Source: an uncultured Sulfitobacter sp. (GTDB lineage: Bacteria > Pseudomonadota > Alphaproteobacteria > Rhodobacterales > Rhodobacteraceae). From it: DNA of 64,000 bases. Where the stretch lies: NCBI GenBank assembly GCA_947502265.1, contig CANMZB010000020.1:1-64000 (forward strand), in the 5' to 3' direction. Each line of letters begins with the position of its first letter. Position 1 is the stretch's first letter. A program made the translations under genes and the position numbers. Below are positions 56,494 through 64,000 of this stretch, piece by piece. Below the pieces are notes generated by a model that saw only the letters and a list, made by a program, of their open reading frames with translations, had not been told where the DNA came from and ran no database searches.

Positions 56494-58191
56494 GTGCGTG
56501 ATCTGAGCCCCGCAAAACGAGATGGCGATTTGGTCTTGGGTGAAGATTGGGTCACCCCCGACAGCGCAGCCCCGAACGAGATCAGAGCCCGCCGCGAACG
56601 GCGGGGGCTGTTTTCGTTGCGGGCATCGCCGCTTACACGCAAGATTATCACGTTCAATCTCATTGCGTTGAACGTTCTTGTGGCCGGTATCCTGTACCTT
56701 AACTCGTCGCGTGACAGTCTTGCCATGCAGCGGGCCGCTTCGCTCGTGTCCGAGGCAGAGCTGGTCGCCGATGTTGTCGAGGCGCAGCTGCCTGAAGACG
56801 GGTTGGTCGACCTTTCTTCCGGTGCAGATGTCGATGTCGCGCGCACGCTTCAGGGGCTCGATATGCGCAGCGGTATTCAAGTCTTTGTCTATGATACCGA
56901 CGGGGCGCTGATAGCTGAATTTGAGGGCGCAAGTGATGACATGGCAAGCGGTGGCCAGACGGGCTCCCGGAGCAGAACGGTCCTGACTGATGGGTTAGCC
57001 TGGCTTTGGAATGTGGTTTCGGCCCCCTTCGGCAGCAATTCCACCACAGGGCCGACCATCGAAGAGCGGCTGAAGCCGGTTGTGGCTGCCAGCCTCGCGG
57101 ATGGCGCGCAAATCAGGGAGGAGCATGACGAGAAGGGGGCGACCCTACTGGCTGTGGCGACACCAATCGAGCAGAATGGAACGCCTGTCGGCGTTGTGGC
57201 CATCGCCAGCGCCAACGGAGAAATTGACCGCCTGGTGCGCGGCGAACGCGAGCGTGTTTTACAGATGTTCGTCATCGCAACGCTTGTTTCTATCGGATTG
57301 AGCCTCGTACTCGCCTCCACCATCGCCAACCCTCTGGCAGACCTTGCCGCTGCGGCGGAATTGGGCCGCGACAAAGATGCCCGTAAGATGAATCCGGGCC
57401 GTATTCGGATCCCCGACCTGACCGCCCGTCCGGACGAAATCGGCCGGCTCTCGGGCGCGCTGCGGGGGATGGTCAATGCCCTCTACAATCGCATCGACGG
57501 CAACGAACAATTCGCTGCCGATGTCGCACACGAGATCAAGAACCCGCTGGCCTCTTTGCGTTCGGCCGTGGGGACGCTGCGCGTGATCAAGCGTGAGGAC
57601 CAGCGTGACAAGCTGTTGGATGTGATTGACCACGACGTACGTCGCTTGGACCGGTTGGTAAGTGACATTTCAAACGCGTCCCGCCTCGACAGCGAGTTGG
57701 TCAAGGAAGAAGAAGAGCCGTTTGACCTGATGCATATGCTTGGAAATCTCGGGCAGTATCTGGGCGAGGATGCGAAAAGCGATGGCATTGATTTCATCGT
57801 CGATTTGCCAAAAAATCCGATCACCGTGCATGGGCTTGAGGCGCGTCTGGCGCAGGTGTTTGTCAATCTTATCACCAACGCGATCTCGTTTTGCGAGGAT
57901 GGCGATGCGATCCGCGTGTGGGCGCGCAAAAAGGATAACCGCGTGCTGGTTGTGGTCGAAGACACGGGGCCGGGCATACCGGACCAGGCTTTGTCAAAGA
58001 TTTTCAACCGGTTCTATTCCGAGCGTCCTGAAAAGCACTTTGGCAACAACTCGGGTCTTGGCCTTGCGATTTCGAAACAGATCGTCGAGGCGCATGGTGG
58101 CGTGATCTGGGCCGAGAATATCCGTCCGACAGACGCTGACATCACCTCTGATCCTCTGGGCGCGCGCTTTGTCGTGGGCCTGCCGGTTTGA
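56494..58191 (+). CDS. chvG: sensor histidine kinase ChvG (ExoS-like)
   Basis: Membrane histidine kinase partner of ChvI that senses acid or envelope stress in relatives. GTG 56494 has AAAGGA 5 nt upstream and gives 565 aa; ATG 56470 is the alternative. Two spans (about 50-70 and 255-275) frame a periplasmic sensor; then HAMP, the H-box FAADVAHEIKNPLASLRSAV with the phospho-His, and N/G boxes (NLITNAISFCEDGD, VEDTGPGIPDQALSKIFNRF, NNSGLGLAISKQIVEAHGG). Confidence 0.93.
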   Translation: MRDLSPAKRDGDLVLGEDWVTPDSAAPNEIRARRERRGLFSLRASPLTRKIITFNLIALNVLVAGILYLNSSRDSLAMQRAASLVSEAELVADVVEAQLPEDGLVDLSSGADVDVARTLQGLDMRSGIQVFVYDTDGALIAEFEGASDDMASGGQTGSRSRTVLTDGLAWLWNVVSAPFGSNSTTGPTIEERLKPVVAASLADGAQIREEHDEKGATLLAVATPIEQNGTPVGVVAIASANGEIDRLVRGERERVLQMFVIATLVSIGLSLVLASTIANPLADLAAAAELGRDKDARKMNPGRIRIPDLTARPDEIGRLSGALRGMVNALYNRIDGNEQFAADVAHEIKNPLASLRSAVGTLRVIKREDQRDKLLDVIDHDVRRLDRLVSDISNASRLDSELVKEEEEPFDLMHMLGNLGQYLGEDAKSDGIDFIVDLPKNPITVHGLEARLAQVFVNLITNAISFCEDGDAIRVWARKKDNRVLVVVEDTGPGIPDQALSKIFNRFYSERPEKHFGNNSGLGLAISKQIVEAHGGVIWAENIRPTDADITSDPLGARFVVGLPV

Positions 58192-58200
58192 GGCCATTGA

Positions 58201-58632
58201 ATGAGCCGCGATCCGATGATCCTTCACGCGACATGCGTGGCCATAGACGGACGCGGGCTCTTGATCCTTGGCCCCTCTGGCGCGGGGAAGTCCTCTCTTG
58301 CGCTGCAACTGATTGCAATGGGCGCGGTGCTGGTTGCGGATGATCGCACAATGTTGCGTCAAAGCGACGGCGACATCTTCGCCTGCGCGCCGTCCGCAAT
58401 AGCCGGAAAGATCGAAGCGCGCGGTGTCGGAATTCTGGAAATTCCCTATCTGGCCGAAGCCCGTGTCGGGCTGGCGGTAGATCTGGAGCGCCGCGAAACC
58501 GGGCGTCTACCGCAAATCCATCACCTGCAACTGCTGGACAAGATGCTTCCGTGCCTGCACAAGGCTGATGCACCCCATTTCGCCGCAGCGATAAATGCCT
58601 ACCTCAGAGGTAGCAGATCAGAGCCCGTATGA
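58201..58632 (+). CDS. hprK: HPr kinase/phosphorylase, short alphaproteobacterial form
   Basis: 143-aa catalytic-core-only HprK. GPSGAGKSSLALQLIAMGAV is the P-loop; RGVGILEIPYLAEARVGLAV and the IEARGVG signature follow. The N-terminal domain of Firmicute enzymes is missing, normal for this class. Substrate is the Ser of the HPr encoded 1.3 kb downstream. Confidence 0.92.
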   Translation: MSRDPMILHATCVAIDGRGLLILGPSGAGKSSLALQLIAMGAVLVADDRTMLRQSDGDIFACAPSAIAGKIEARGVGILEIPYLAEARVGLAVDLERRETGRLPQIHHLQLLDKMLPCLHKADAPHFAAAINAYLRGSRSEPV

Positions 58633-59525
58633 GCATAGCAGAACCAACCCTCCGCCGCATCGTCCTTGTCACTGGCCCTTCGGGCGCCGGACGGTCTTCC
58701 GCGCTCAATGTGCTGGAAGACGCCGACTACGAGGTGATCGACAATCTGCCATTGCGGCTCTTGCCCGGTCTCTTTGATGAGGCGGAGCAAAACCGCTCGC
58801 TCGCTCTCGGGATTGATCCGCGCAACCGTGGCTATTCGAGCAATGCCGTTGTTGATTTGCTGGGATGGCTTGCGGTACGGCCGGGCGTTGCGGCCGAACT
58901 GTTGTATCTGGATTGCTCGACAGACGTTTTGCTGCGCCGTTTCTCCGAAACGCGTCGTCGTCATCCAATGGCACCTGAGGGGCGTCCGGGCGCTGGTATC
59001 GAACTTGAGCAGGAAATGTTGGCCCCCTTGCGCGCCCGTGCCGATGTTTTGATTGATACAAGCGATCTGAACATCCACGAGCTGCGCGCCGAGGTCGAAC
59101 ACTGGTTTGCGCCGGGAGGTTCGCGCCATATGGCGGTTTCGGTGCAATCGTTTTCCTACAAACGCGGGCTGCCCCGCGCGGTTGATATGATCTACGATTG
59201 CCGCTTTCTGAAGAACCCCTATTGGGAGCCGCATTTGCGGGCGCTCAACGGCATGGATGCCGCAGTGGCGGCCCACGTGGCGAGCGATCCGCGCTATGGC
59301 GAATTCGAGCAGAAGGTACTGGACCTGAGTCTCCTCATTCTGCCCGCTTGTCGCGAAGAAGGCAAAAGCCATGTTTCCATCGCGTTTGGCTGCACGGGAG
59401 GGCAACACCGTTCCGTCACCCTCGCTGAAAGCCATGCTTTGCACCTTGCCCAAGAGGGCTGGGAAGTGTCAATTAGGCACAGGGAATTGGGCGCGAGACA
59501 GCGCAAAGGGGCAGAGCAGACGTGA
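58629..59525 (+). CDS. rapZ: RapZ/YvcJ family nucleotide-binding protein
   Basis: 298-aa protein of the RapZ family, regulators linking cell-envelope precursor or carbon status to RNA or PTS functions. N-terminal loop VTGPSGAGRSSALNVLEDAD has Arg where Walker A normally has Lys; the C-domain FGCTGGQHRSVTLAESHALH is intact. Overlaps hprK and the EIIA gene (ATGA, GTGA), giving a tightly coupled cluster. Confidence 0.93.
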   Translation: MSIAEPTLRRIVLVTGPSGAGRSSALNVLEDADYEVIDNLPLRLLPGLFDEAEQNRSLALGIDPRNRGYSSNAVVDLLGWLAVRPGVAAELLYLDCSTDVLLRRFSETRRRHPMAPEGRPGAGIELEQEMLAPLRARADVLIDTSDLNIHELRAEVEHWFAPGGSRHMAVSVQSFSYKRGLPRAVDMIYDCRFLKNPYWEPHLRALNGMDAAVAAHVASDPRYGEFEQKVLDLSLLILPACREEGKSHVSIAFGCTGGQHRSVTLAESHALHLAQEGWEVSIRHRELGARQRKGAEQT

Positions 59526-59914
59526 TTGGAATTGTGATCGTTGCACATGGGGGGTTGGCGCCTGAGTATCTTGCGGCGATTGAACATGTTGTCGGATCGC
59601 AAAATGGCATCCGCGCCATCGAGATCCACGCCGACCACGACCGTAGCGCGAAAGAGGCCGAGATTTGCGAGGCCGCCGATGCCGTGGATCAGGGAGATGG
59701 CGTGGTTGTCGTGACTGACCTTTTCGGCGGCTCCCCCTCCAATCTTAGCCTGCTGGCCTGCCAGCCTGCGGGGCGGCGCATTCTATATGGCGCGAACCTG
59801 CCGATGCTGATCAAGCTGGCGAAAAGCCGTCACAAGCCGCTTGCGGTGGCCGTGCGCGCCGCCTTGGAAGCGGGTAAGAAATACATCGACGCCCAGAACG
59901 TCAGTACCGAATAA
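59522..59914 (+). CDS. PTS mannose-type EIIA component
   Basis: 130-aa EIIA of the mannose family with the phospho-His in IVIVAHGGLAPEYL (near residue 9) and DLFGGSPSNLSLLACQ. Starts at GTG 59522. No sugar-specific EIIB/C is present, so it is probably a regulatory (not transport) PTS component. Confidence 0.93.
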   Translation: MIGIVIVAHGGLAPEYLAAIEHVVGSQNGIRAIEIHADHDRSAKEAEICEAADAVDQGDGVVVVTDLFGGSPSNLSLLACQPAGRRILYGANLPMLIKLAKSRHKPLAVAVRAALEAGKKYIDAQNVSTE

Positions 59915-59926
59915 GAAGGCCAGTTT

Positions 59927-60196
59927 ATGACCCGAATTACCCTCGAAATCGTGAACGAGAAGGGGCTCCATGCCCGCGCCTCTGCCAAACTGGTGGAGGT
60001 TGTGGAAGGTTTCGACGCGCAGGCCGAGGTCAGCAAAGAGGGCATGAATGCTTCGGGTGACAGTATCATGGGGCTTTTGATGTTGGCAGCGGCACGGGGA
60101 AGCTTTATTGAAGTTGAGACGACCGGCCCTGACGCTGATGCGCTTGCAAGCGCGCTCACGGCACTGGTGGCTGATAAGTTCGGCGAAGGTATGTAA
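59927..60196 (+). CDS. ptsH: HPr phosphocarrier protein
   Basis: 89-aa HPr with the phospho-His in GLHARASAKLVEVV (His near 15) and the regulatory Ser in ASGDSIMGLLMLAA (near 46), the HprK target. Both sites are intact, consistent with a neighbouring HprK. EI is not in the window. Confidence 0.95.
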   Translation: MTRITLEIVNEKGLHARASAKLVEVVEGFDAQAEVSKEGMNASGDSIMGLLMLAAARGSFIEVETTGPDADALASALTALVADKFGEGM

Positions 60197-60236
60197 CGCG
60201 ACGACCCGCCGCCCGAGTTTCAATGAGGTTGCCCAA

Positions 60237-61136
60237 TTGGCCGACAAAACACAGTCAGCGCAAGCCGGTGATCTAACCGGTACGGAGGTGGACAAGGTTA
60301 CGTTCACCAAATACGACCGGAGCAGTCTATCCTACGCATCAACCTTCGATACGCCCTGGAAAAGCGCAGTGATTTCAGCGATGGAGCTGTTTACCGGCAA
60401 AATCGCGATCCTGCGCATGATCCGAAAATTCGAACGGCGCGGTACGCCTTCGGGGCAACTATTCTGGCGCGCAGCGCTGGATACGATGGGAATCGACCTT
60501 AAAACCCCCCAAGAGCAGTTGGACCTGATCCCGAAAAAGGGACCGGTCGTCGTGGTCGCGAACCACCCGCACGGAATGATTGATGGCATGATCTTTGCCG
60601 ATCTCATCGGGCGTGTGCGCCCTGATTACCGTATTCTCACCCGCTCCCTGCTCACCTCGATTGATGAAGTTGCTAGCAGCTACATGATTCCGGTGCCGTT
60701 TCCGCATGACCCGGATGCGCAGCGCAAAGGGGTCGAGATGCGGGCCAATGCGATGAACCATCTCAACGAGGGCGGGGTCGTCGCGCTGTTTCCGTCCGGG
60801 GTCGTCGCCGCATCCAAGACATGGTGGAGCCCGGCAGTCGAGGCCGAATGGAACGTCTTTACGGCCAAGATGATCCGCCGTTCGGGCGCGCAGGTGGTGC
60901 CGATGAAGTTTCCCGGCCAGAACAGCCGCGCATACCAGATCGCCAATCAGCTATCGCCGATGCTGCGGCAGGGGCTTTTGCTGCATGAGATCGTTCATAG
61001 CTGCAACAAACCTCAGGCCCCGATCGTCGGCGCGCCCATCGAACAAGCGGAAATTGATGCCCGTGCTGGTGATCCGCGCGCCTTTATGGCGTGGCTGCGC
61101 GCACATACACTGGCGCTGGACAGTCAGACCGCATAA
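60237..61136 (+). CDS. lysophospholipid acyltransferase family protein
   Basis: About 299 aa from TTG 60237 with GAGG upstream; earlier ATG 60108 would lie inside ptsH. The acyltransferase motif is NHPHGMIDGMIFADLIGRVR, with VALFPSGVVAASKTWWSP as the second block. Probably acylates a lysophospholipid or ornithine lipid; the HX4D core is atypically spaced (HPHGMID). Terminates near a copy of the 22-bp repeat. Confidence 0.8.
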   Translation: MADKTQSAQAGDLTGTEVDKVTFTKYDRSSLSYASTFDTPWKSAVISAMELFTGKIAILRMIRKFERRGTPSGQLFWRAALDTMGIDLKTPQEQLDLIPKKGPVVVVANHPHGMIDGMIFADLIGRVRPDYRILTRSLLTSIDEVASSYMIPVPFPHDPDAQRKGVEMRANAMNHLNEGGVVALFPSGVVAASKTWWSPAVEAEWNVFTAKMIRRSGAQVVPMKFPGQNSRAYQIANQLSPMLRQGLLLHEIVHSCNKPQAPIVGAPIEQAEIDARAGDPRAFMAWLRAHTLALDSQTA

Positions 61137-61161
61137 CAGCCAAGATCCGGATGCGCCCTTG

Positions 61162-61183
61162 GCTTCATTTGGCCAATAAACTC
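61162..61183 (-). repeat. interspersed 22-bp motif, copy 3 (inverted)
   Basis: Reads on the minus strand as GAGTTTATT then GGCCAAATGAAGC. It lies between the convergent acyltransferase and 3-hydroxybutyryl-CoA dehydrogenase genes. Confidence 0.7.
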
Positions 61184-61219
61184 ATATACAGTGGCGGCTG
61201 CCCGCACCGGCGGCGGCGT

Positions 61220-62095
61220 TCAGCGTGTCGGGACCGGCTCATCCCCGCGATAGTCGTAAAAGCCGCGATTGGTCTTGCGACCCAGCCAGCCCGCCTCGAC
61301 ATACTTGGTCAGCAGGGGGCAGGGGCGGTATTTGGTATCTGCCAACCCCTCATGCAGCACGTTCATGATGGCAAGGCAGGTATCCAGCCCGATAAAGTCT
61401 GCAAGCTCCAGCGGTCCCATCGGGTGGTTCGCGCCCAGCTTCATCGAGCTGTCGATGGATTTAACAGAACCGACCCCCTCGTAAAGCGTATAAACCGCCT
61501 CGTTAATCATCGGCATCAGAATGCGGTTCACGATAAAGGCTGGAAAATCCTCGGCAGAAGCAGAGGTTTTGTTCAGGCGGGTCACCACGTCCTGACAGGC
61601 CTTGAACGTTTCCTCATCGGTGGCAATGCCGCGGATCAGCTCGACCAGCTGCATCACCGGCACAGGATTCATAAAGTGAAACCCCATGAACTTTTCGGGC
61701 CGGTCCGTCCGGCTGGCAAGCCGCGTGATCGAGATTGAGGAGGTGTTCGATGTCAGAATCGTTTCCGGCTTCAGATGTGGCAGCAGCGCGTCGAAAATCT
61801 GTTCCTTGATCTTTTCACGCTCGGTCGCCGCTTCGATGATCAGGTCGCTTGGCCCCAGATCGGTCAGCGTCACGGTTGTCTTGATCCGCGTCAGCGCGTC
61901 TTCCATCTCTTGCTCGGTGATTTTTCCGCGACCGGCCTGCCTCGACATATTTCCGCGCATCACCTCCATCGCGTTTGCCAATGCTTCTTCGGAGATATCG
62001 TTGAGCAGCACGTCATAGCCTGCCAGAGCCATCACATGCGCAATGCCGTTTCCCATCTGGCCTGCGCCGACGATGCCGATTGTCTGGATGTCCAT
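61220..62095 (-). CDS. 3-hydroxybutyryl-CoA dehydrogenase
   Basis: 291-aa NAD(P)-dependent 3-hydroxyacyl-CoA dehydrogenase. MDIQTIGIVGAGQMGNGIAH (Rossmann), LIIEAATEREKIKEQIFDAL, GFHFMNPVPVMQLVELIRG and PAFIVNRILMPMINEAVYTL are hallmark blocks; the catalytic His lies in HFMNPVP. The start at 62095 drops a foreign leader. PHB/butyrate metabolism role inferred from family. Confidence 0.92.
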   Translation of the reverse strand: MDIQTIGIVGAGQMGNGIAHVMALAGYDVLLNDISEEALANAMEVMRGNMSRQAGRGKITEQEMEDALTRIKTTVTLTDLGPSDLIIEAATEREKIKEQIFDALLPHLKPETILTSNTSSISITRLASRTDRPEKFMGFHFMNPVPVMQLVELIRGIATDEETFKACQDVVTRLNKTSASAEDFPAFIVNRILMPMINEAVYTLYEGVGSVKSIDSSMKLGANHPMGPLELADFIGLDTCLAIMNVLHEGLADTKYRPCPLLTKYVEAGWLGRKTNRGFYDYRGDEPVPTR

Positions 62096-62255
62096 AGGTG
62101 CCGTCCTTTGCTGAAGTTGCACCACTCTAGGACGGAGTGCTTTGTTCCTGCAAGGGCCGCAATCGTCGAAAAACTTAACCAAATTTCACGTTTAAGCGAA
62201 TCGTAAGGGCGGGTCGTTCATGGTGGTCGCGGGTGAGTTAAAAAAGGTGGGTGTA

Positions 62256-63080
62256 ATGACCTATAATGTGCTGGGGCCGGGGGCCCTTGAGTATTTGCCG
62301 TGCCAGTATGGTACGTCGAGATTGACGTTCAGAGGGCCGAAGCGGCGGCTTTGTGATCCTTATGTTGCCTTTCTGGGGGGCATTCAAACCTATGGAAGGT
62401 TCATCGAAAAACCTTTCCCGTTGAGGGTCGAACACCAGACGGGGGTGACCTCGGTCAATCTGGGGCAGCCGAACGCGGGCCTCGATGTGTTCGCCAGCGA
62501 CGCCCCTGTCGCTGCGATAGCGCGACAAGCGCGGGTGAGCGTGCTTGAGGTGCTGGGTGCCGCGAATATGGGCAACCGGTTTTACAAGGTGCACCCGCGG
62601 CGCAATGATCGCTTTTTGGGGGCCGCACCGCAGCTCAAACGGCTTTATCCGGAGGTGGATTTTGCTGTATTCAACTTTACCGGTCACATGCTCAGACATC
62701 TTCACACTCTGGATCCCGAGCGGTTTTGTGTGGTGCGTGACACACTCCAGAAGGTTTGGGTGCAGCGGATGCGCCGGTTGCGCAAGCAACTGGGAGGGCG
62801 TGTTGTTCTGCTTTGGATGGCGCGGGATCCGATGCCGAAAGACTGGACCGGAGGGGTGGGCGAGGGGCCGGCGTTTGTTACGCGCCCGATGGTTGATGCG
62901 CTGCGCGAGAGCGTCAGCGCGATTGTGGAAGCGCCAGCATCGGCGCAAGCGAAGGCGCAGGGCACTGTCGGGATGGTGTTCAACGAGCTGGAGAAAGCGG
63001 CCGCGCTTGTGATGCCGGGACCGCAAGCGCATCAGGAGGCAGCAGAGGCTTTGCGCCCTGTGCTGGATGATTTGATGTAA
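62256..63080 (+). CDS. DUF6473 family protein
   Basis: 274-aa protein; [20 protein letters not shown] at 62256 is preceded by [50 protein letters not shown], and [20 protein letters not shown] resemble the DUF6473 group common in roseobacters. The fold resembles an SGNH-type hydrolase (GG..TYG near the N terminus), which is inference. Function unknown. Confidence 0.8.
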   Translation: MTYNVLGPGALEYLPCQYGTSRLTFRGPKRRLCDPYVAFLGGIQTYGRFIEKPFPLRVEHQTGVTSVNLGQPNAGLDVFASDAPVAAIARQARVSVLEVLGAANMGNRFYKVHPRRNDRFLGAAPQLKRLYPEVDFAVFNFTGHMLRHLHTLDPERFCVVRDTLQKVWVQRMRRLRKQLGGRVVLLWMARDPMPKDWTGGVGEGPAFVTRPMVDALRESVSAIVEAPASAQAKAQGTVGMVFNELEKAAALVMPGPQAHQEAAEALRPVLDDLM

Positions 63081-63081
63081 A

Positions 63082-63112
63082 AAAGGCCCGCCTCGGTTAG
63101 GGGCGGACCTTT
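63082..63112 (+). terminator. terminator after the DUF6473 gene
   Basis: Stem AAAGGCCCGCC (63082-63092) with GGCGGACCTTT (63102-63112), one mismatch, between convergent genes. Confidence 0.65.
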
Positions 63113-63153
63113 CCAGAATTGGCGTCGGGAGGCCAGAAGCCTGCCCATCCAAA

Positions 63154-64000
63154 TCAGAGTTTTTCGGTCAGTTCCGGCACGGCCTCGAAGAGGTCTGCAA
63201 CAAGGCCGAAATCCGCAACCTGGAAGATCGGCGCTTCTTCGTCCTTGTTGATGGCCACGATGATTTTGGAATCCTTCATGCCTGCAAGGTGCTGGATCGC
63301 GCCGGAGATGCCAATCGCGACATAAAGAGCGGGTGCCACAACTTTACCCGTCTGCCCGACTTGCCAATCGTTTGGCGCGTAGCCGGAATCAACCGCAGCA
63401 CGAGATGCGCCCACGGCGGCACCCAGCTTGTCTGCCAGCTTTTCGATCAGCGCAAAGTTCTCTTCGGAGCCAACACCGCGCCCGCCGGAGACGACAACGC
63501 CAGCAGAGGTCAGTTCGGGGCGGTCGCTTTCCGCCAGTTTATCTTCGACCCACTCGCTCAAGCCGGGGTTGTCCACGGCAGAGATGGTTTCGACCGGTGC
63601 AGAACCACCTTCGCCAGCGGCGTCGAATGTGGAGGTTCGGAAGGTGATGACCTTCTTTGCATCTGACGATTTGACGGTCTGGATCGCGTTGCCAGCATAG
63701 ATCGGACGCTCGAACGTGTCGGCATCAACAACGCCGGAAGCGTCGGAGATGATCATCACGTCGAGAAGCGCGGCCACGCGCGGCATCACGTTTTTGGCGT
63801 CTGTCGTGGCGGGGGCGACGATGTGATCGTAATCACCCGCCAGCGACACGATCAGCGCAGCCGTGGATTCCGCCAGACGGTGGCCAAGCGATGCATCCTC
63901 GGCGACGAGAACCTTGGCCACGCCTTCGATCTTGGACGCAGCTTCGCCTGCTGCTGCGGCGGAGCCGCCCGCGCACAGAATGGTCACATCGCCCAGCTTT
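63154..64000 (-). CDS. etfA: electron transfer flavoprotein alpha subunit (5' end beyond window)
   Basis: FAD-binding EtfA that accepts electrons from acyl-CoA dehydrogenases such as the mcd product. The frame stays open to 64000 ([12 protein letters not shown]), so the first ~25 residues lie outside; GTG 63987 is internal. [60 protein letters not shown] and [11 protein letters not shown] form the FAD domain. Confidence 0.95.
   Translation of the reverse strand, partial: KLGDVTILCAGGSAAAAGEAASKIEGVAKVLVAEDASLGHRLAESTAALIVSLAGDYDHIVAPATTDAKNVMPRVAALLDVMIISDASGVVDADTFERPIYAGNAIQTVKSSDAKKVITFRTSTFDAAGEGGSAPVETISAVDNPGLSEWVEDKLAESDRPELTSAGVVVSGGRGVGSEENFALIEKLADKLGAAVGASRAAVDSGYAPNDWQVGQTGKVVAPALYVAIGISGAIQHLAGMKDSKIIVAINKDEEAPIFQVADFGLVADLFEAVPELTEKL

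Noticed and set aside
62175..62195. CtrA site upstream of the DUF6473 gene (TTAACC ... TTTAAG)
   Set aside because: The TTAA elements are 13 nt apart, not 7, so the match is not convincing.
1..64000. tRNA, rRNA, CRISPR array, prophage or integron
   Set aside because: No T-loop GGTTCGANTCC with a matching acceptor stem, no repeat-spacer pattern, and no phage or integrase genes were seen.

Overview
The window reads as chromosomal DNA of a Roseobacter-type alphaproteobacterium (Rhodobacterales). The evidence is the gene content: an F0 ATP synthase operon with both b' and b and no F1 genes, MipZ in place of MinCD, pckA next to ChvI-ChvG followed by a short HprK, RapZ, a mannose-type EIIA and HPr, a (2S)-methylsuccinyl-CoA dehydrogenase type acyl-CoA dehydrogenase, a TRAP transporter, and roseobacter families such as DUF1491, DUF2062, DUF3429 and DUF6473. 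Base composition is GC-rich and fairly even. Apart from a decayed IS3-family end at the left edge there is no prophage, integron or CRISPR array, and I found no tRNA or rRNA gene.

Layout. 1-5.9 kb: IS3 remnant, TRAP transporter dctPQM, and a convergent orphan Tat-exported solute-binding protein. 5.9-15 kb: mipZ, then a long minus-strand translation block, ffh - chorismate mutase - rpsP - bluB - 49-aa membrane microprotein - rimM - two sulfotransferase-like genes - trmD - (interruption) - rplS - rpmE. The interruption is a plus-strand pair: a frameshifted ppk2 with a perfect FNR box upstream, and a DUF465 gene. 15-17.8 kb: a structured RNA-like stretch resembling half of an SRP RNA, a LysR regulator and DMT exporter, two tandem membrane microproteins, and an ArsR regulator. 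18-20.7 kb: atpI-B-E-F'-F. 20.8-28.4 kb: lipoprotein, smc, rhodanese, lytic transglycosylase, and the cobalamin genes cobD/cbiB and cobC-like. 28.4-31.6 kb: single-domain response regulator under a CtrA-like site, glutathionyl-hydroquinone reductase, PatB/MalY-type C-S lyase. 31.7-34.4 kb: three overlapping peptide deformylase genes (the third with a broken active site), fmt and a small membrane protein. 34.4-39.1 kb: minus-strand housekeeping and membrane genes including rnhA, a methyltransferase, lysE, ispH and an NYN-domain protein. 39.2-47.9 kb: folK, rpoZ, rsh, DUF2062, pdxJ, acpS, lepB, rnc, era, DUF1491, recO. 47.9-53.7 kb: META lipoprotein, TetR, methylsuccinyl-CoA dehydrogenase, TSUP permease, and a divergent XRE / LysR-like pair with an unrecognised gene. 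53.7-60.2 kb: pckA, chvI, chvG, hprK, rapZ, EIIA, HPr. 60.2-64 kb: acyltransferase, 3-hydroxybutyryl-CoA dehydrogenase, DUF6473, and the 5'-truncated etfA.

How the genes work together. Initiator-Met processing is grouped (def x3, fmt), as are co-translational targeting and ribosome assembly (ffh, rpsP, rimM, trmD, rplS, rpmE) and the secretion/RNA-processing string (lepB, rnc, era). bluB, cobD and cobC-like serve cobalamin assembly; Mcd acts in the ethylmalonyl-CoA pathway, which also has a B12-dependent mutase step. ChvG-ChvI, HprK, RapZ, EIIA and HPr form an envelope/carbon regulatory block beside pckA. The least conventional signals are the ppk2 frameshift lying exactly on a slippery heptamer, the SRP-RNA-like element, an interspersed 22-bp motif in three intergenic sites, the membrane microproteins, and the sulfotransferase pair embedded in the ribosomal operon.
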